A stretch of 64,000 bases of DNA, taken from NCBI RefSeq assembly GCF_026191725.2, contig NZ_CP120863.1:4816001-4880000 (forward strand). Direction: 5' to 3'. This stretch comes from Roseibium porphyridii. Its GTDB lineage: Bacteria; Pseudomonadota; Alphaproteobacteria; Rhizobiales; Stappiaceae. Positions within the stretch are counted from its first letter, which is position 1. The number at the start of each line of letters is the position of its first letter. The notes under the pieces were generated by a model. That model was not told the DNA's origin and made no database searches. It worked only from the letters and a program-made list of their open reading frames with translations. Below, one piece after another: positions 45,420 to 55,814 of the stretch. The translations under genes were made by a program, and so were the position numbers.

Positions 45420-47000
45420 GTGATAAAACGAGAAGTTGCGGACAACCGTTACCTGGCACGATCAATGGTTGTATTACTTGCACTTGTACTTGCGAGTTTT
45501 GTCTTCCTGCAAATTTTTCCGGATATTTTTTTCAACACGGAAACAAACAACGATCAATTTCTCCTGAAAGTCATCACCAGCTCACTTTTGGCCGTCGCCT
45601 TCGTGGGGCTTGCTGTAGGAACCTGGGCAACACGCCGACTGCGCAAAGAATTGAAAGCGCGTTCCTCCGCACATAGCGAAGCTCTGGCCCTTGCACAGCA
45701 CGATCCCCTGACCGGGCTTCCCAACCGCCGCAGGCTGCTGGAGGCTTTCAGCGACCTCAGCAGGGATCTTAAGCCGGACAGTTTCCGCGCAATCATGATG
45801 CTGGATCTGGATGGGTTCAAACCCATCAACGATGTCTATGGGCATGCGTTCGGTGACACGCTGCTCCGCAGCTTTGCGGACCGGCTGGCAGAAACGCTCG
45901 GCAAGGATGGAATTGTTGCCCGTCTCGGCGGCGATGAGTTTGCAATTGTTTCGCCCGTCTTCAAGGACAAGTCGGAAGCGGCAGGCTTCGCGCGCCGGCT
46001 CCTGACACGCATCAACGACCGGTTTGAGTTTGGCGAACGGCAGATCTCAATAGGGTCCGGCATTGGCATTGCTCTTTATCCGCATGATGGGCACGCCATC
46101 ACGGAGTTGTTGCGCAGGGCTGACATTGCGCTCTACCGGGCCAAGTCGTCGGGCCGTTCGACTTATCGTTTCTTCGAAGTCGACATGGACGCGTCCATCC
46201 TGCACCGCACGCTCCTGGAACAGCGCTTGCGCAAGGCAATCGCCGACAAGGAAGTCAAAGTCCATTATCAGCCCATTCTGGACATGACTTCCGGTCGTAT
46301 TGCCGGCTTTGAGGCGCTGGCCAGATGGACAGATGCTGACTTTGGAAAGGTTCCGCCACTGCAGTTCATTCCAATTGCCGAAGACTGCGGGATCATCTCG
46401 GAGCTGACACAACACTTGCTTGCTGAAGCCTGTAGTGTCGCAACAACCTGGCCGAAAGACCTCTACCTCTCTTTCAATCTTTCTCCCGTGCAGTTGCAGG
46501 ACCCGGCCTTGCCGGATCAGATTCAGTCGATACTCCAGGCCTCGGGTTATCCACCCAAGAGCCTCGTCCTGGAAATCACGGAAACATCTTTGGTGAAAAA
46601 TCCTGAGGCAGCAAAGCGGATACTCGGGGAACTGACCGAGACCGGCGTCTCCATTGCCCTGGATGATTTCGGAGCCGGGCACTCCAGTCTGAGTTATTTG
46701 CGTGATTTCCCCATCCAAAAAGTGAAGATCGACAAGTCCTTCACCGAGAGGATGCTCACGGACAAGCAATGCGCTGCGATCGTTGAAGCAATTCTCGTGC
46801 TCTCAAAGGGGCTCGATATCGATGCGGTTGCCGAGGGCGTGGAGGAAACGGATGTCCACGAGGCCCTCAACTCCAATGGCTGTCACTACGGCCAGGGGTT
46901 CCTCTACGCAGCTGCAGTCACCGCTGAAGATGCTGCGTCGCTGCTGGACTCGCAAATCGACGGACGATTGCCGTTCACCAGCAAAACGAGCGCAGCCTGA
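45420..47000 (+). CDS. Membrane GGDEF/EAL protein, both motifs intact
   Basis: 526 residues from GTG 45420 (GAGG 8 bp upstream). Two membrane segments (about 14-36 and 48-68) with a very short periplasmic part. GGDEF domain (about 90-250) with HDPLTGLPNRRRLLEAF and intact G170-G171-D172-E173-F174. EAL domain (about 260-510) with E298-A299-L300, SFNLSPVQLQ, LEITETSLV, LDDFGAGHSSLSYL, KVKIDKSF and AEGVEE. Both cyclic-di-GMP synthesis and degradation are possible; the net activity cannot be told. It is oriented opposite to glyS and gltS and is inserted between glyS and glyQ. Confidence 0.92.
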   Translation: MIKREVADNRYLARSMVVLLALVLASFVFLQIFPDIFFNTETNNDQFLLKVITSSLLAVAFVGLAVGTWATRRLRKELKARSSAHSEALALAQHDPLTGLPNRRRLLEAFSDLSRDLKPDSFRAIMMLDLDGFKPINDVYGHAFGDTLLRSFADRLAETLGKDGIVARLGGDEFAIVSPVFKDKSEAAGFARRLLTRINDRFEFGERQISIGSGIGIALYPHDGHAITELLRRADIALYRAKSSGRSTYRFFEVDMDASILHRTLLEQRLRKAIADKEVKVHYQPILDMTSGRIAGFEALARWTDADFGKVPPLQFIPIAEDCGIISELTQHLLAEACSVATTWPKDLYLSFNLSPVQLQDPALPDQIQSILQASGYPPKSLVLEITETSLVKNPEAAKRILGELTETGVSIALDDFGAGHSSLSYLRDFPIQKVKIDKSFTERMLTDKQCAAIVEAILVLSKGLDIDAVAEGVEETDVHEALNSNGCHYGQGFLYAAAVTAEDAASLLDSQIDGRLPFTSKTSAA

Positions 47001-47046
47001 GCCTGGCCTCTTTTTTGCGTGGCCTTGCGCATAGCGGCCTTGGAAG

Positions 47047-48267
47047 TCATCCACCCAAGAACAGGATAATGATCGCTGCATTTGCAAGGTCGACGAAGAA
47101 TGCTGACACCAGTGGCAGAATCAAAAACGCTTGGGTGGCTGGGCCATAGCGTTTTGTTACAGCTGTCATGTTGGCAATCGCCGTTGGTGTCGCACCAAGA
47201 GCGAAACCGGCAAAGCCTGCTCCCAATACGGCTGCATTGTAGTTCCGCCCCATCATCGGATAGACCACCAGAATGATGAAGAGCGCGGCCACCACAATTT
47301 GCGTTGCGAGAATAAGCATCATCGGTCCGGCAAGACCTGCAATTGTCCAGAGTTGCAAGCTCATGAGCGACATGGTCAGGAATATGCCCAGCGCCAGGTC
47401 TGAGAGTACTGCCAGTGACTGGCTTCTGGCCGGCCAGGTCATGTTCTTGAATACCAAAGGCACCGTATTGGATAGAACGATGCCGCAAAAAAGGCAGCAA
47501 ACAAAAATCGGCAAATCAAGACCGATCCCGGTCACCAGTGCTTCCTGCAGACCAACGCCCAAAGCGATGGCAATGTTCAAGACAAGCAAGGAGCGCATCA
47601 GTCCCGTGTGCGTAACCTGTGCTACCGCTTCCCGTTCGGTTTCGATACCGATCATCGGCGCTTCTTCAGGCCGGTTCGGATCAGGCTTTGCGCCTTTTCG
47701 TTCAATCAGATAGTTGCCGACCGGACCGCCAAGCAAGCTTGCCGCAATGAGACCCAGTGTGGCTGTCGCCGCGCCGATTTCAACGGCTCCCATGACACCG
47801 TAGTCCTCAACCAGTTTCGGACCCCAGGCAATTGCCGTGCCGTGTCCGCCGACAAGCGAGATTGTGCCACCCAGCAATCCGAACCCTGTGGGAAGCCCGA
47901 GCGCAGCTGCGATCCCCGTCCCAACTGCATTTTGCAGCAACATGTAGCCGACTGTCAGGAACAGCAAAATCAGCAACGGTTTGCCACCCTTGGCCAAATC
48001 GGTAAACCGCGCATTCAATCCAATTGCGGTGAAGAAGACAAACAACAGATAATCTCTGGACTGCAGCGAAAACCCGATTTCCTTGCCGAAGGCGAGATAG
48101 ACAATCAGCGCCAGCATTGCGACCAACAGTCCGCCGGAGACCGGTTCCGGAATATTATAGTGGCGCAAAAACGGGATTTTCTTGTTCAGTCTGACGCCCA
48201 GGAAATAGACCAGAATTGCCAGATTGAAACTTACGAATTCGTCGAATGACAGCGCATCCCCAGTCAT
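47047..48267 (-). CDS. gltS: Sodium/glutamate symporter GltS
   Basis: 406 residues from ATG 48267 (CAGGGA upstream; the open frame starts 18 codons earlier). GltS family: about 10-12 hydrophobic segments; VRLNKKIPFLRHYNIPEPVS and SLVGGHGTAIAWGPKL contain the conserved pore-loop-like glycines (GGHGTA). The second repeat has GFAGFALGATPTAIANM. Na+-dependent glutamate uptake at the inner membrane. Located in the glyS-glyQ interval, with the GGDEF/EAL gene convergent (46 bp between stops). Confidence 0.92.
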   Translation of the reverse strand: MTGDALSFDEFVSFNLAILVYFLGVRLNKKIPFLRHYNIPEPVSGGLLVAMLALIVYLAFGKEIGFSLQSRDYLLFVFFTAIGLNARFTDLAKGGKPLLILLFLTVGYMLLQNAVGTGIAAALGLPTGFGLLGGTISLVGGHGTAIAWGPKLVEDYGVMGAVEIGAATATLGLIAASLLGGPVGNYLIERKGAKPDPNRPEEAPMIGIETEREAVAQVTHTGLMRSLLVLNIAIALGVGLQEALVTGIGLDLPIFVCCLFCGIVLSNTVPLVFKNMTWPARSQSLAVLSDLALGIFLTMSLMSLQLWTIAGLAGPMMLILATQIVVAALFIILVVYPMMGRNYNAAVLGAGFAGFALGATPTAIANMTAVTKRYGPATQAFLILPLVSAFFVDLANAAIIILFLGG

Positions 48268-48349
48268 TGCAATCCCTGTACAGCTATTAGACCTGACGGC
48301 CCGAGATCGAAATTCATTCAAACCTCTGTAGAGGTGGAGTCAAGTTCGG

Positions 48350-50284
48350 CTACCAGCCTCCGCCACCCCCGCCGCCGCCACCTCCGCCCGACGACCCGCC
48401 GGATGAACCCGAACTCGACGAAGAAGGGGCAGGCAATGAGGACTGGAAGGATCCTGCCATTGCGCTTGCAGTTGCTCCCACACTTCTTGAAATGTCGCGG
48501 GCATCAAAGGAACTGCCGGAATACCAATGAGGGTTATAGGACGCGGAGGCGGCCGAACCAGCTGCACTCGCAAGCCAGCTTTCAAACGCTTCGGCCCAGG
48601 GTTTTTCAACGTCCAGCGCAACCGCGTAGGGCAAGAGAGTTTCAAAATGAACGGTGCTCATATCCGGAACGCCAGTCATGTTGAGACGGTCTTTTTCAGC
48701 GACCGTGAGATAGAGCCGCAACCCTTCGATTTCGTCGAGTATGGCTCGGCCGTGACGTGTTGGAGCACCTATAATGGAGAAGAATAAAATGTTCCCTGAG
48801 ATCAAGATCCCAACAACAACGGGAACGGCCTGCATGGTGCTCAATGCGCCTGTCACAAGCCCCGCCAAAAGCGATGCGCCAAAAAGAGCCACGCTCAAAA
48901 GCGCGAAGGTGAGCATCAATCTCCAGACCAACCGGGCACCTTGCAGGATGAGCAATCCGATGACCGCGGCAAATGCGGTGGCAAATACAGAGAAGAAAAG
49001 CAGCAGGATCAGGAATTCCCGCTCGTTCTCTGCGACCGGAACAAACACAAATAGGCCTGCAATGGTGAGAAGGCTGAGGAGAATGCCGGGAATAAGGTAG
49101 CCGCCATTGTTCCTGAAGTAGACGTTGTGGTTCTCGGAAGTTATGGCACTTGTAAATGTGCTGCCGAGCAACTGGATCGATTTGCCATTCCGCTCATTCA
49201 GCGTAAGTGGGTCGCCTCTGCGATGCAGCCACTTTTCTAGAGCCGCCTCCCCCCTTGGCAGACCTTCACCTGGCTTTCGGCCTTCCGAGCCCTCTGAAAT
49301 CAGCGAAATCGTCATGTCTCCGTCGCTGTCATCAAGCTTCAAACGCCTCTTCACTGCCAAATTGAGGCAGGCCGCAGACAACGCGACCCAACCGCCGCTG
49401 AAGCCGCGCTTAAAGACATATCTCGCAAGCGCAGGAGACATTCCTGCCGGTGGTTTGAATCTGGGAAAGATAACGCCCTTTGCCGGATCACGCCCTGCCC
49501 TGAGCCAGGCCCAAAGGTAATACAGCCAAACCAGCAACACGCCCGCACCGCCGATCAGCTCGATCCTGAAATCGCTGGCAAGCTGCAACAGCTTCCGGGT
49601 ACCGGTTGGCTGCGTGATCGACCCGACTGGCATCGTCACCACCACCGTCAAACCTTCTTCTGGCGAAAGCGGGCGTGTCGTGCTGAAAACAACTGCGCGG
49701 CCATTATCTTCAGGCTGCGCCGAAAAGTCTTGTCCAGTTGCTCCGAAGAAACCGGTGTAACCTGTCCAGTCGGTAGCCCTTATCCCTTCAGGCAAAACGA
49801 CGCGTGCCGATGCCTTGTCAATTGGAAATGCCCATTCGTTGCCGGTAACGTTCCAATAGAGCTCATCATGAGATGAGAAAAAGCGTATCTGCCGGTCAGT
49901 TTCGTACTGGATCGTATAGGTATAGGTTCCAGGCCTTAGCAGGATGCTCTCTTCACCGATATAGATCCGGACCCCGGCTCCATTCTCCTTGGTAAAATGC
50001 GCTGCTGCGCGTCCGTCCTGCAATACGGAAAGCAACTTGAAACCGACCCTGTAGCTGCGCCCTCCTGCGCTCTTGGCAGTCAGTGGGATATCCCGGAAAA
50101 TACCGCGCTTGATCTGGTCACCTTCGGCCTGCACCGTAATGGTTTCAGTGACGGTCAACGCGCCGCTGGCTGCAACTTCTATGTCTGAGACATAGTTCAG
50201 AATTCTCTCGTCCGCACCGGCACTCGCCATTGCAACAAGAAACCCGACCCATGCAAGACCAGATGCAATAAGGCTCTTCATCAT
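48350..50284 (-). CDS. DUF2207 membrane protein
   Basis: About 644 residues from ATG 50284 (GTG 50293 is also in frame). Signal peptide about 1-24; an extracytoplasmic beta-rich DUF2207 domain (about 30-230, [20 protein letters not shown] then [10 protein letters not shown]); several membrane segments (about 245-265, 395-420, 425-480); cytoplasmic part and a C-terminal Ser/Gly-rich tail ending in a run of Gly then Trp, a typical ending of this family. Function unknown; often paired with LemA, which lies 12 bp upstream. Confidence 0.9.
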   Translation of the reverse strand: MMKSLIASGLAWVGFLVAMASAGADERILNYVSDIEVAASGALTVTETITVQAEGDQIKRGIFRDIPLTAKSAGGRSYRVGFKLLSVLQDGRAAAHFTKENGAGVRIYIGEESILLRPGTYTYTIQYETDRQIRFFSSHDELYWNVTGNEWAFPIDKASARVVLPEGIRATDWTGYTGFFGATGQDFSAQPEDNGRAVVFSTTRPLSPEEGLTVVVTMPVGSITQPTGTRKLLQLASDFRIELIGGAGVLLVWLYYLWAWLRAGRDPAKGVIFPRFKPPAGMSPALARYVFKRGFSGGWVALSAACLNLAVKRRLKLDDSDGDMTISLISEGSEGRKPGEGLPRGEAALEKWLHRRGDPLTLNERNGKSIQLLGSTFTSAITSENHNVYFRNNGGYLIPGILLSLLTIAGLFVFVPVAENEREFLILLLFFSVFATAFAAVIGLLILQGARLVWRLMLTFALLSVALFGASLLAGLVTGALSTMQAVPVVVGILISGNILFFSIIGAPTRHGRAILDEIEGLRLYLTVAEKDRLNMTGVPDMSTVHFETLLPYAVALDVEKPWAEAFESWLASAAGSAASASYNPHWYSGSSFDARDISRSVGATASAMAGSFQSSLPAPSSSSSGSSGGSSGGGGGGGGGGGW

Positions 50285-50296
50285 GCTTCCCACGGT

Positions 50297-50851
50297 TCAG
50301 AACGTAACCTTGGGAACCGAACGTTCGGCATCGTCTTCGATTTCAAAATATTCAGCCTTGTCGAACTTGAACTGGCTGGCGATCAGGTTTGACGGGAAAC
50401 TTTCAACAGCGACATTCAAGCCCCTGACCGCACCGTTGTAATACCGGCGCGCCATTTGGATGGCGTTCTCGATCTCATCCAGCGACTGATGCAAATCAGT
50501 GAAGTTCTGGCTCGCCTTCAGGTCAGGATAGGCTTCCGCGACAGCAAACAAACGCCCCAGCGCTTTTGTAAGTTCGCCTTCCGCCTTTGCCCGGCCTGCG
50601 ATGTTATCTGCTGGAATTGAGCTTATGCTCGTGCGCAATTGGGTTACCGCGTCAAGCGTTTCCTGTTCATGGGAGGCATAGCCCTTTACCGTCTCGACAA
50701 GGTTTGGAACAAGATTGCTGCGGCGCTTGAGCTGGACTTCGATACCACTCCAGCCTTCCTCTACCATCTGGCGCTTTTTCACGAGCGCGTTGTAGAGAAA
50801 AATGACAAGTACAGACAGCGCGATCAAAAGCGCCAGAAAAAACCAGGCCAT
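50297..50851 (-). CDS. LemA family protein
   Basis: 184 residues. One N-terminal membrane helix (WFFLALLIALSVLVIFLYN), then an all-helical LemA domain with QMVEEGWSGIEVQLKRRSNL then VPNLVETVKGY, the family signature, and FSNLIASQFKFDKAEYFE-like C-terminal end. Function unclear; linked with envelope maintenance. Translated upstream of the DUF2207 gene, 12 bp apart, so an operon. Confidence 0.92.
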   Translation of the reverse strand: MAWFFLALLIALSVLVIFLYNALVKKRQMVEEGWSGIEVQLKRRSNLVPNLVETVKGYASHEQETLDAVTQLRTSISSIPADNIAGRAKAEGELTKALGRLFAVAEAYPDLKASQNFTDLHQSLDEIENAIQMARRYYNGAVRGLNVAVESFPSNLIASQFKFDKAEYFEIEDDAERSVPKVTF

Positions 50852-51066
50852 ATGAAAACCTCCTAAAAAGTCTCGCGGAGGCTATCCGCTGCGACGCGGA
50901 TTGTCATCACGCGGAGTGAATAGACAGGAAGGACGCCGCTGCATTCTGTTGACGGCATGCGGCCCCTATTCGGCACCTTCATATGAAGTTGCCAACGAGC
51001 TGGCCAGAACGCGTAGAGGCATTTCTGCCCGGACTCAACGCCCTGCCTTGCAACCGTAGAACGACG

Positions 51067-52035
51067 CTATTCGGCAGCCTGGTTGTGATACCCGACGCCG
51101 CCGGCTTCTGTTTCCAGAAAGGCAGCACCGCATGCCTTGGCCAATTCACGAACACGCAAAATGTAGCTTTGGCGCTCCGTCACGGAAATAACGCCGCGTG
51201 CGTCAAGAAGATTGAAGGCATGACTTGCCTTGATGCACTGATCATAGGCCGGCAGCACGACCTGGTGAACATTGGCTCCGGCCTCCTCACGGGCCTTGGC
51301 GCCTGCATCGAGTAGCGAACGGCATTCCGTTTCCGCGTCCTTGAAGTGCCGGAACAGCATTTCCGTATCAGCATGTTCGAAATTGTGCCGGGAGTATTCC
51401 TGTTCCGCCTGAAGAAAGACATCGCCATAGGTGACTTTTTCGTCGCCATCCATGCCGTTGTAATTCAGCTCGTAGACGTTATCGACGCCCTGAATATACA
51501 TCGCGAGGCGCTCCAGACCATAGGTCAGCTCCCCGGAGACTGGCGAACATTCGAAACCGGCAACCTGTTGGAAATAGGTGAACTGAGAGACTTCCATGCC
51601 GTCGCACCAGCACTCCCACCCAAGCCCCCATGCGCCCAGCGTCGGACTTTCCCAGTCGTCCTCGACAAAGCGGATGTCATGCACCTTGGGATCGAGCCCG
51701 ATAGCATAAAGCGAGTCCAGGTACAGTTGCTGCAGATTGTCAGGAGACGGTTTGAGGATAACCTGAAACTGGTAATAGTGTTGCAGCCTGTTCGGGTTTT
51801 CACCGTAACGACCATCGGTCGGCCGGCGCGAAGGCTGTACATAGGCAGCTTTCCAGGGCCTTGGTCCAAGCGAGCGCAATGTGGTTGCCGGATGAAACGT
51901 TCCTGCGCCGACTTCCATGTCATAGGGCTGCAGAACAACGCAGCCCTGGTCCGCCCAGAAGCGCTGCAATGTCAGGATCAGGCCCTGAAAGGAATTTTCC
52001 GGGCGCATGTGCGCCGGCACGGTTTCTGTCGACAT
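51067..52035 (-). CDS. glyQ: Glycyl-tRNA synthetase alpha subunit
   Basis: 322 residues, about the normal length. Class II catalytic subunit: [20 protein letters not shown], then [20 protein letters not shown] (motif 2 area), [20 protein letters not shown] and the motif 3-like [19 protein letters not shown]. Charges tRNA-Gly together with GlyS. The C-terminal extension to [20 protein letters not shown] is normal. Separated from glyS by four genes. Confidence 0.96.
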   Translation of the reverse strand: MSTETVPAHMRPENSFQGLILTLQRFWADQGCVVLQPYDMEVGAGTFHPATTLRSLGPRPWKAAYVQPSRRPTDGRYGENPNRLQHYYQFQVILKPSPDNLQQLYLDSLYAIGLDPKVHDIRFVEDDWESPTLGAWGLGWECWCDGMEVSQFTYFQQVAGFECSPVSGELTYGLERLAMYIQGVDNVYELNYNGMDGDEKVTYGDVFLQAEQEYSRHNFEHADTEMLFRHFKDAETECRSLLDAGAKAREEAGANVHQVVLPAYDQCIKASHAFNLLDARGVISVTERQSYILRVRELAKACGAAFLETEAGGVGYHNQAAE

Positions 52036-52351
52036 GGGTATTCATTCCGCAAGAGGCTTTTGGCGGCAGGACGTCCTGCCGATGCGGTGCGAGAGGTGCC
52101 ACGATGTGACCGCAAGGTCAAGGTGAGCGCAGCACCGCATTTATGGAGAAACAGTCAGCCCACTCCTCCTGAGGGTTGACGGTTCCCGACGGACAAATTA
52201 CCAACGGGTCCGGCTCCAGGCGCCAGCTGCTCGCGGACTTGATGTCCAGGTGAAGATCTGGAACAGAAGACTTTCGTTCCTCCACGCGTTTCGTGCAGGC
52301 GGCAATGCGAGCTCCCCCTCTCAAGTGAAGCGCTAGATTTTGGAGAACGGA

Positions 52352-53743
52352 ATGTCAGCCGACATGTCCCAGACCAATGCGTTTACGCAAGGACCACTTG
52401 TCCCCACTCTTTTGAAGACTGCCTTACCAATCATTCTGGTCATGAGCACAAACGGACTTTTGACCGTTGCCGATGCTATGTTTCTTGGCCACTTTGTCGG
52501 GCCGGAAGCGCTTAGCGCCGTCACCCTGATGTTTCCGGCCTACATGCTGCTCGTCGCAGCAGCGACGCTCATTTCGGGCGGAATGTCCAGTGTCCTTGCC
52601 CGTGCACTCGGTGGTGAGCGGATACCCCTCGCTCAAGGCGTTTTTGTTGGCGCTCACGGCCTGTCCCTGCTCGCAGGTGCGACGGCGCTTTTCCTTTTCA
52701 CGATGATCGGTTACCCGCTCATCCTTGTGGCTGCAGAGGGGTCTGAGCCGATTGCCCGGATGGCCCATATTTATCTTGCGATCACAATATGGACCTCGCC
52801 CCTCCTGTTTGTACTGTCTGTGCAATCAGATGCCTTGAGGTGCGAGGGATATGTCATTCAGATGGCGGGTGTCAGTCTCTTTGTCTCGCTATCCAACATT
52901 GCGTTCAACTTTCTGCTGGTCGCCGTGTTGGACTTTGGCGTTGCAGGAACTGCCTATGGAACTGCGCTTGCGCAAGTGTTGGCGTTTGTTTTCGTGATTG
53001 GGTTTCGATTACGCTCCAATAGCGTCTTGAAACCTGAGGTCCTTCGCAATCATCCACTCACCGCGCACTGGGTTTCAATCCTCAAACTCGGTGCTCCGCA
53101 AAGCCTGAACTTTGCAGGAATTGCCCTTGGATCGGCCGCAACCTTCGCCTCCCTTCAGCATTTCGGAACTGAAGGCTATGAAGCAACTGTCGCCGCATTC
53201 GGTCTCATGACCCGTATCATGACGTTCGTGTTCTTGCCTCTCCTGGGTTTGACCCAGGCGCTCCAAGCCATGATCGGCAACAACTATGGTGCCGAAAAGT
53301 GGCAACGGTCGGACAACACACTACGCCTTGGGCTCCTAACTGCGTTCTTCTATTGCCTTGGTGCCCAGGTTTTGCTGACGTTTTTTGCCCGGCAAATAGG
53401 TTTCTTGTTTGTCGAGGATGCAAGGATCGTTGGGGAGTTGGACAGGATCATGCCTATCAACATTGCGATGATGCTGGTAACTGGACCATTCTTCGTTATT
53501 GCGGCCTATTTTCAGGCTCTTGGCGATGCCGGACGTGCTGCATTGATCAGTCTGATCAAGCCCTATCTTTTCTTTCTGCCGCTGTTGTTCATATTGCCGC
53601 AGTATTTCGGGGAAGTCGGCATATGGCTTGCCGGTCCAGCAGCCGAATGTCTGCTGCTTTTGCTGACGGTGGCCGTTCTCAGGTCAACTGCCCGAACAAA
53701 CTCCGCGCGCTGGGGGCTGTTTGTCGCTTCAGCAGCCAAATAA
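52352..53743 (+). CDS. MATE family efflux transporter
   Basis: 463 residues from ATG 52352 with GGAG 6 bp upstream (TTG 52340 is in frame too). 12 hydrophobic segments. NGLLTVADAMFLGHFVGPEA and the second-half GLTQALQAMIGNNYGAEKWQ are the MATE repeats. Multidrug/cation antiport or other substrate, not determined. Monocistronic: a terminator-like hairpin follows. Confidence 0.9.
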   Translation: MSADMSQTNAFTQGPLVPTLLKTALPIILVMSTNGLLTVADAMFLGHFVGPEALSAVTLMFPAYMLLVAAATLISGGMSSVLARALGGERIPLAQGVFVGAHGLSLLAGATALFLFTMIGYPLILVAAEGSEPIARMAHIYLAITIWTSPLLFVLSVQSDALRCEGYVIQMAGVSLFVSLSNIAFNFLLVAVLDFGVAGTAYGTALAQVLAFVFVIGFRLRSNSVLKPEVLRNHPLTAHWVSILKLGAPQSLNFAGIALGSAATFASLQHFGTEGYEATVAAFGLMTRIMTFVFLPLLGLTQALQAMIGNNYGAEKWQRSDNTLRLGLLTAFFYCLGAQVLLTFFARQIGFLFVEDARIVGELDRIMPINIAMMLVTGPFFVIAAYFQALGDAGRAALISLIKPYLFFLPLLFILPQYFGEVGIWLAGPAAECLLLLLTVAVLRSTARTNSARWGLFVASAAK

Positions 53744-53760
53744 CGTCAAAACAAATTGTG

Positions 53761-53791
53761 GGCGGGGCACTTCGCTCCGCCTGCTTTCTTC
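53761..53791 (+). terminator. Terminator after MATE gene
   Basis: GGCGGGGC/GCTCCGCC stem (8 bp, one G-T pair, 5-nt loop, 53761-53781) followed by TGCTTTCTTC. Overlaps the end of the convergent small gene. Confidence 0.6.
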
Positions 53792-53975
53792 AATTGCCAG
53801 GCCGGTATTTGCCACTTACCGGATCAAGCACCAGCTTGGTTCCACGTCCGTTGGGATCTGCGTTGGCAGCTGCTTTGGAGATCTGATTTTCAACTTCGGC
53901 CATCTTGCGCTTGACCCGTTGCACAATCCAATAGCCACCAACGGCCAATGCCGCCACACCAATCAATTCCGTCAT
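53790..53975 (-). CDS. Small membrane protein, conserved hypothetical
   Basis: 61 residues. A membrane helix at residues 4-20 (LIGVAALAVGGYWIV), then a basic/helical cytoplasmic part (QRVKRKMAEVENQISKAAA) and an Asn/Gly-containing end that resembles KLVLDPVSGKYRP. GAAGGGGAACAG precedes the ATG, which supports translation. I recall similar short proteins beside sppA-like genes in Rhizobiales. The stop of the S49 gene's neighbouring region is 48 bp upstream. Function unknown. Confidence 0.6.
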   Translation of the reverse strand: MTELIGVAALAVGGYWIVQRVKRKMAEVENQISKAAANADPNGRGTKLVLDPVSGKYRPGN

Positions 53976-54023
53976 CTTCTGTTCCCCTTCTCGACCGGAA
54001 GATCACATCCGTATTGTGCCTTT

Positions 54024-54881
54024 TTAAAGGCCATAGCGCATCCAGAGCGCCCGGTCCTCAACGGCGGCAATAAGGTCCTGTCCAAGACCTTCCGTCAAAG
54101 ACTTGCCTGACAGAGCGACACCCAATCCGGCTTTCCTGCCGAACAGTCCTCTTGGTGCTGCCACGAGCTTCGGCTCGGCTTTGTCGCCATATCGATCCCT
54201 GATTACCCCGCGCAAATCGCCGATTCCATCGACCAGGCCGAGTTCGACCGCTTTCCGCCCTGTCCAGAACTTGCCGGTGAACAGGTCCGGATCGTCCGTC
54301 AGAATGTCACCCCGGCGCGACTTGACGATGTCGATGAAGGTGTCATGGATTTCCTGTTGCAGTGTCTTCAGATATTCAATGTCCTCCGGCACCTCGGGCT
54401 GGAAGGGATCAAGCGTGACTTTCTTTTCCCCAGCGGTATAAACCCGGCGATCAACGCCCACCTTCTTGATCAGTTCCGTGAAACCGAAGCCGGCCGCGAC
54501 AACGCCGATGGAGCCGACGATCGAAGAGGGGTCAACAAAGATCTCATCACCAGCAAGCGAAATCATGTAGCCACCGCTAGCGGCGACATCCTCAACAAAA
54601 ACCAGGACTTCCTTTTCATTTTCCTTTGCAAGATCGCGAATGCGCTTGAATATGAGCCGGGACTGGACAGGAGACCCACCAGGCGAATTCACAATTATCG
54701 CGACGGCGGGAGCTTTCTTGATCGAAAAGGCTTTTTCCAACGGCAACGCGGCTGTTGCGAGAGAAAGGCCAGTGCGCATCGGGCTGTTCATACCGATGGC
54801 CCCTTGAAGTCGGACGACCGGAACAACCAGTTTTTCGTTTCGGAAACGTTTGGGGAGATAGCGGCGAAGAGAAGAAAGCAC
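54024..54881 (-). CDS. S49 family serine protease (SppA/SohB-like)
   Basis: 285 residues from GTG 54881. ClpP/crotonase-like fold protease; signal-peptide peptidase type. Catalytic Ser102 in AASGGYMIS, with Lys153/154 in GEKKVTLDPF as general base; NSPGGSPVQS is the oxyanion loop. A membrane anchor is not evident at the N-terminus (RRYLPKRFRNEKLVVPVV is basic then hydrophobic), so it may be soluble or peripherally attached. Same strand as the small membrane protein. Confidence 0.88.
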   Translation of the reverse strand: MLSSLRRYLPKRFRNEKLVVPVVRLQGAIGMNSPMRTGLSLATAALPLEKAFSIKKAPAVAIIVNSPGGSPVQSRLIFKRIRDLAKENEKEVLVFVEDVAASGGYMISLAGDEIFVDPSSIVGSIGVVAAGFGFTELIKKVGVDRRVYTAGEKKVTLDPFQPEVPEDIEYLKTLQQEIHDTFIDIVKSRRGDILTDDPDLFTGKFWTGRKAVELGLVDGIGDLRGVIRDRYGDKAEPKLVAAPRGLFGRKAGLGVALSGKSLTEGLGQDLIAAVEDRALWMRYGL

Positions 54882-55002
54882 GCGTAATAAGTCCTGACAG
54901 AGTTCACAAACTCTTTCCGATATATGTATCGGGGCCGGACTTTCAAAGGCTGCGATACCGGGAAAATCGGCCGACCGGTATCAACCAATGATCAATGTAT
55001 GC

Positions 55003-55626
55003 TCATGCCCCGAAGGCACTGATCTTCTTTTTTCGAACCGGTTTCGGTTTTGGCGTGGCTTTTTCTTCCCGAAGTTTTTGGATCAGCTCATTCGGTTGCG
55101 GAACTGTTTCAGTGGCAAATGGCCAACTGAGTTGAACGCCTGCCTGACCATTCTTGTGCCACACTATCCGTCCCGCGACCGGCAAATCCAGACCAGGTAT
55201 GGATATGTCGATGTTGTCAGGCAGACGTGTGAGATGTTCCCCTTCGAGGCGGCAGCCAGACCGGCTGGCATCCACAATCCGGCATTTCATTGAAACCGGG
55301 TTGGTTTTGCCGCAAACAATGGCGGTGATCCAGACCGGGCGACGGATCTCGCGGCGCTTGTCTTCTAAGACGGGTTTGTTGACCGCAAAGGAGATCTGCG
55401 CTTCATTGTCGCCATAGGCAATGACTGAGCCATGCAATAGCTTGTCGAATCCGTCAATGCGGAGCCCGACTTCTTCTTTCAGAAGATCAACCTTGTCGGA
55501 AACGATCCAGCAGCCGTCATCCGTCAACTCGCGAGCAGCGACTTCGAAACAAGACATATCTGCAAGATCGACGATCAGTGCGGACATCCCTTCCGCAGCG
55601 TTCGTCGCAATGGCCAAGTTGTTCAA
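55003..55626 (-). CDS. PilZ domain protein 1
   Basis: 207 residues. An N-terminal ~90-residue region and a PilZ domain (about 92-165): the c-di-GMP motifs R-x3-R (KRREIRRPVW) and D-x-S-x2-G (DASRSGCRLEG) are complete, and GRIVWHKNGQAGVQL follows. The C-terminus is Lys/Pro-rich. Paralogue of the next gene. Upstream lies a GTTAAC-N7-GTTAAC dyad. Confidence 0.88.
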   Translation of the reverse strand: MNNLAIATNAAEGMSALIVDLADMSCFEVAARELTDDGCWIVSDKVDLLKEEVGLRIDGFDKLLHGSVIAYGDNEAQISFAVNKPVLEDKRREIRRPVWITAIVCGKTNPVSMKCRIVDASRSGCRLEGEHLTRLPDNIDISIPGLDLPVAGRIVWHKNGQAGVQLSWPFATETVPQPNELIQKLREEKATPKPKPVRKKKISAFGA

Positions 55627-55679
55627 TTTATCCCCCGAAATAATGACAGGGATCTTACAGGTTCGTAACTGAATTCTGA

Positions 55680-55698
55680 GTTAACGCAGGGGGTTAAC
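55680..55698 (-). promoter_or_regulatory. GTTAAC-N7-GTTAAC dyad upstream of PilZ gene
   Basis: Two perfect GTTAAC hexamers separated by 7 bp (55680-55685 and 55693-55698), 54 bp upstream of the PilZ 1 start. Each hexamer is itself a palindrome. The TTAA half-sites are 9 bp apart, so it does not fit the CtrA consensus (7 bp). Regulator unknown. Confidence 0.4.
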
Positions 55699-55814
55699 AC
55701 ACTCTTGCCAGCCTAGCACAGGCTCTCTTTTTCCGATTTCAAACTCTGCGTTTCAGGTTCAGCAGGTAGGCCTTAAGCCCTGTTTCCCGAAATCGATTGA
55801 GGGACGAAAAAGTC

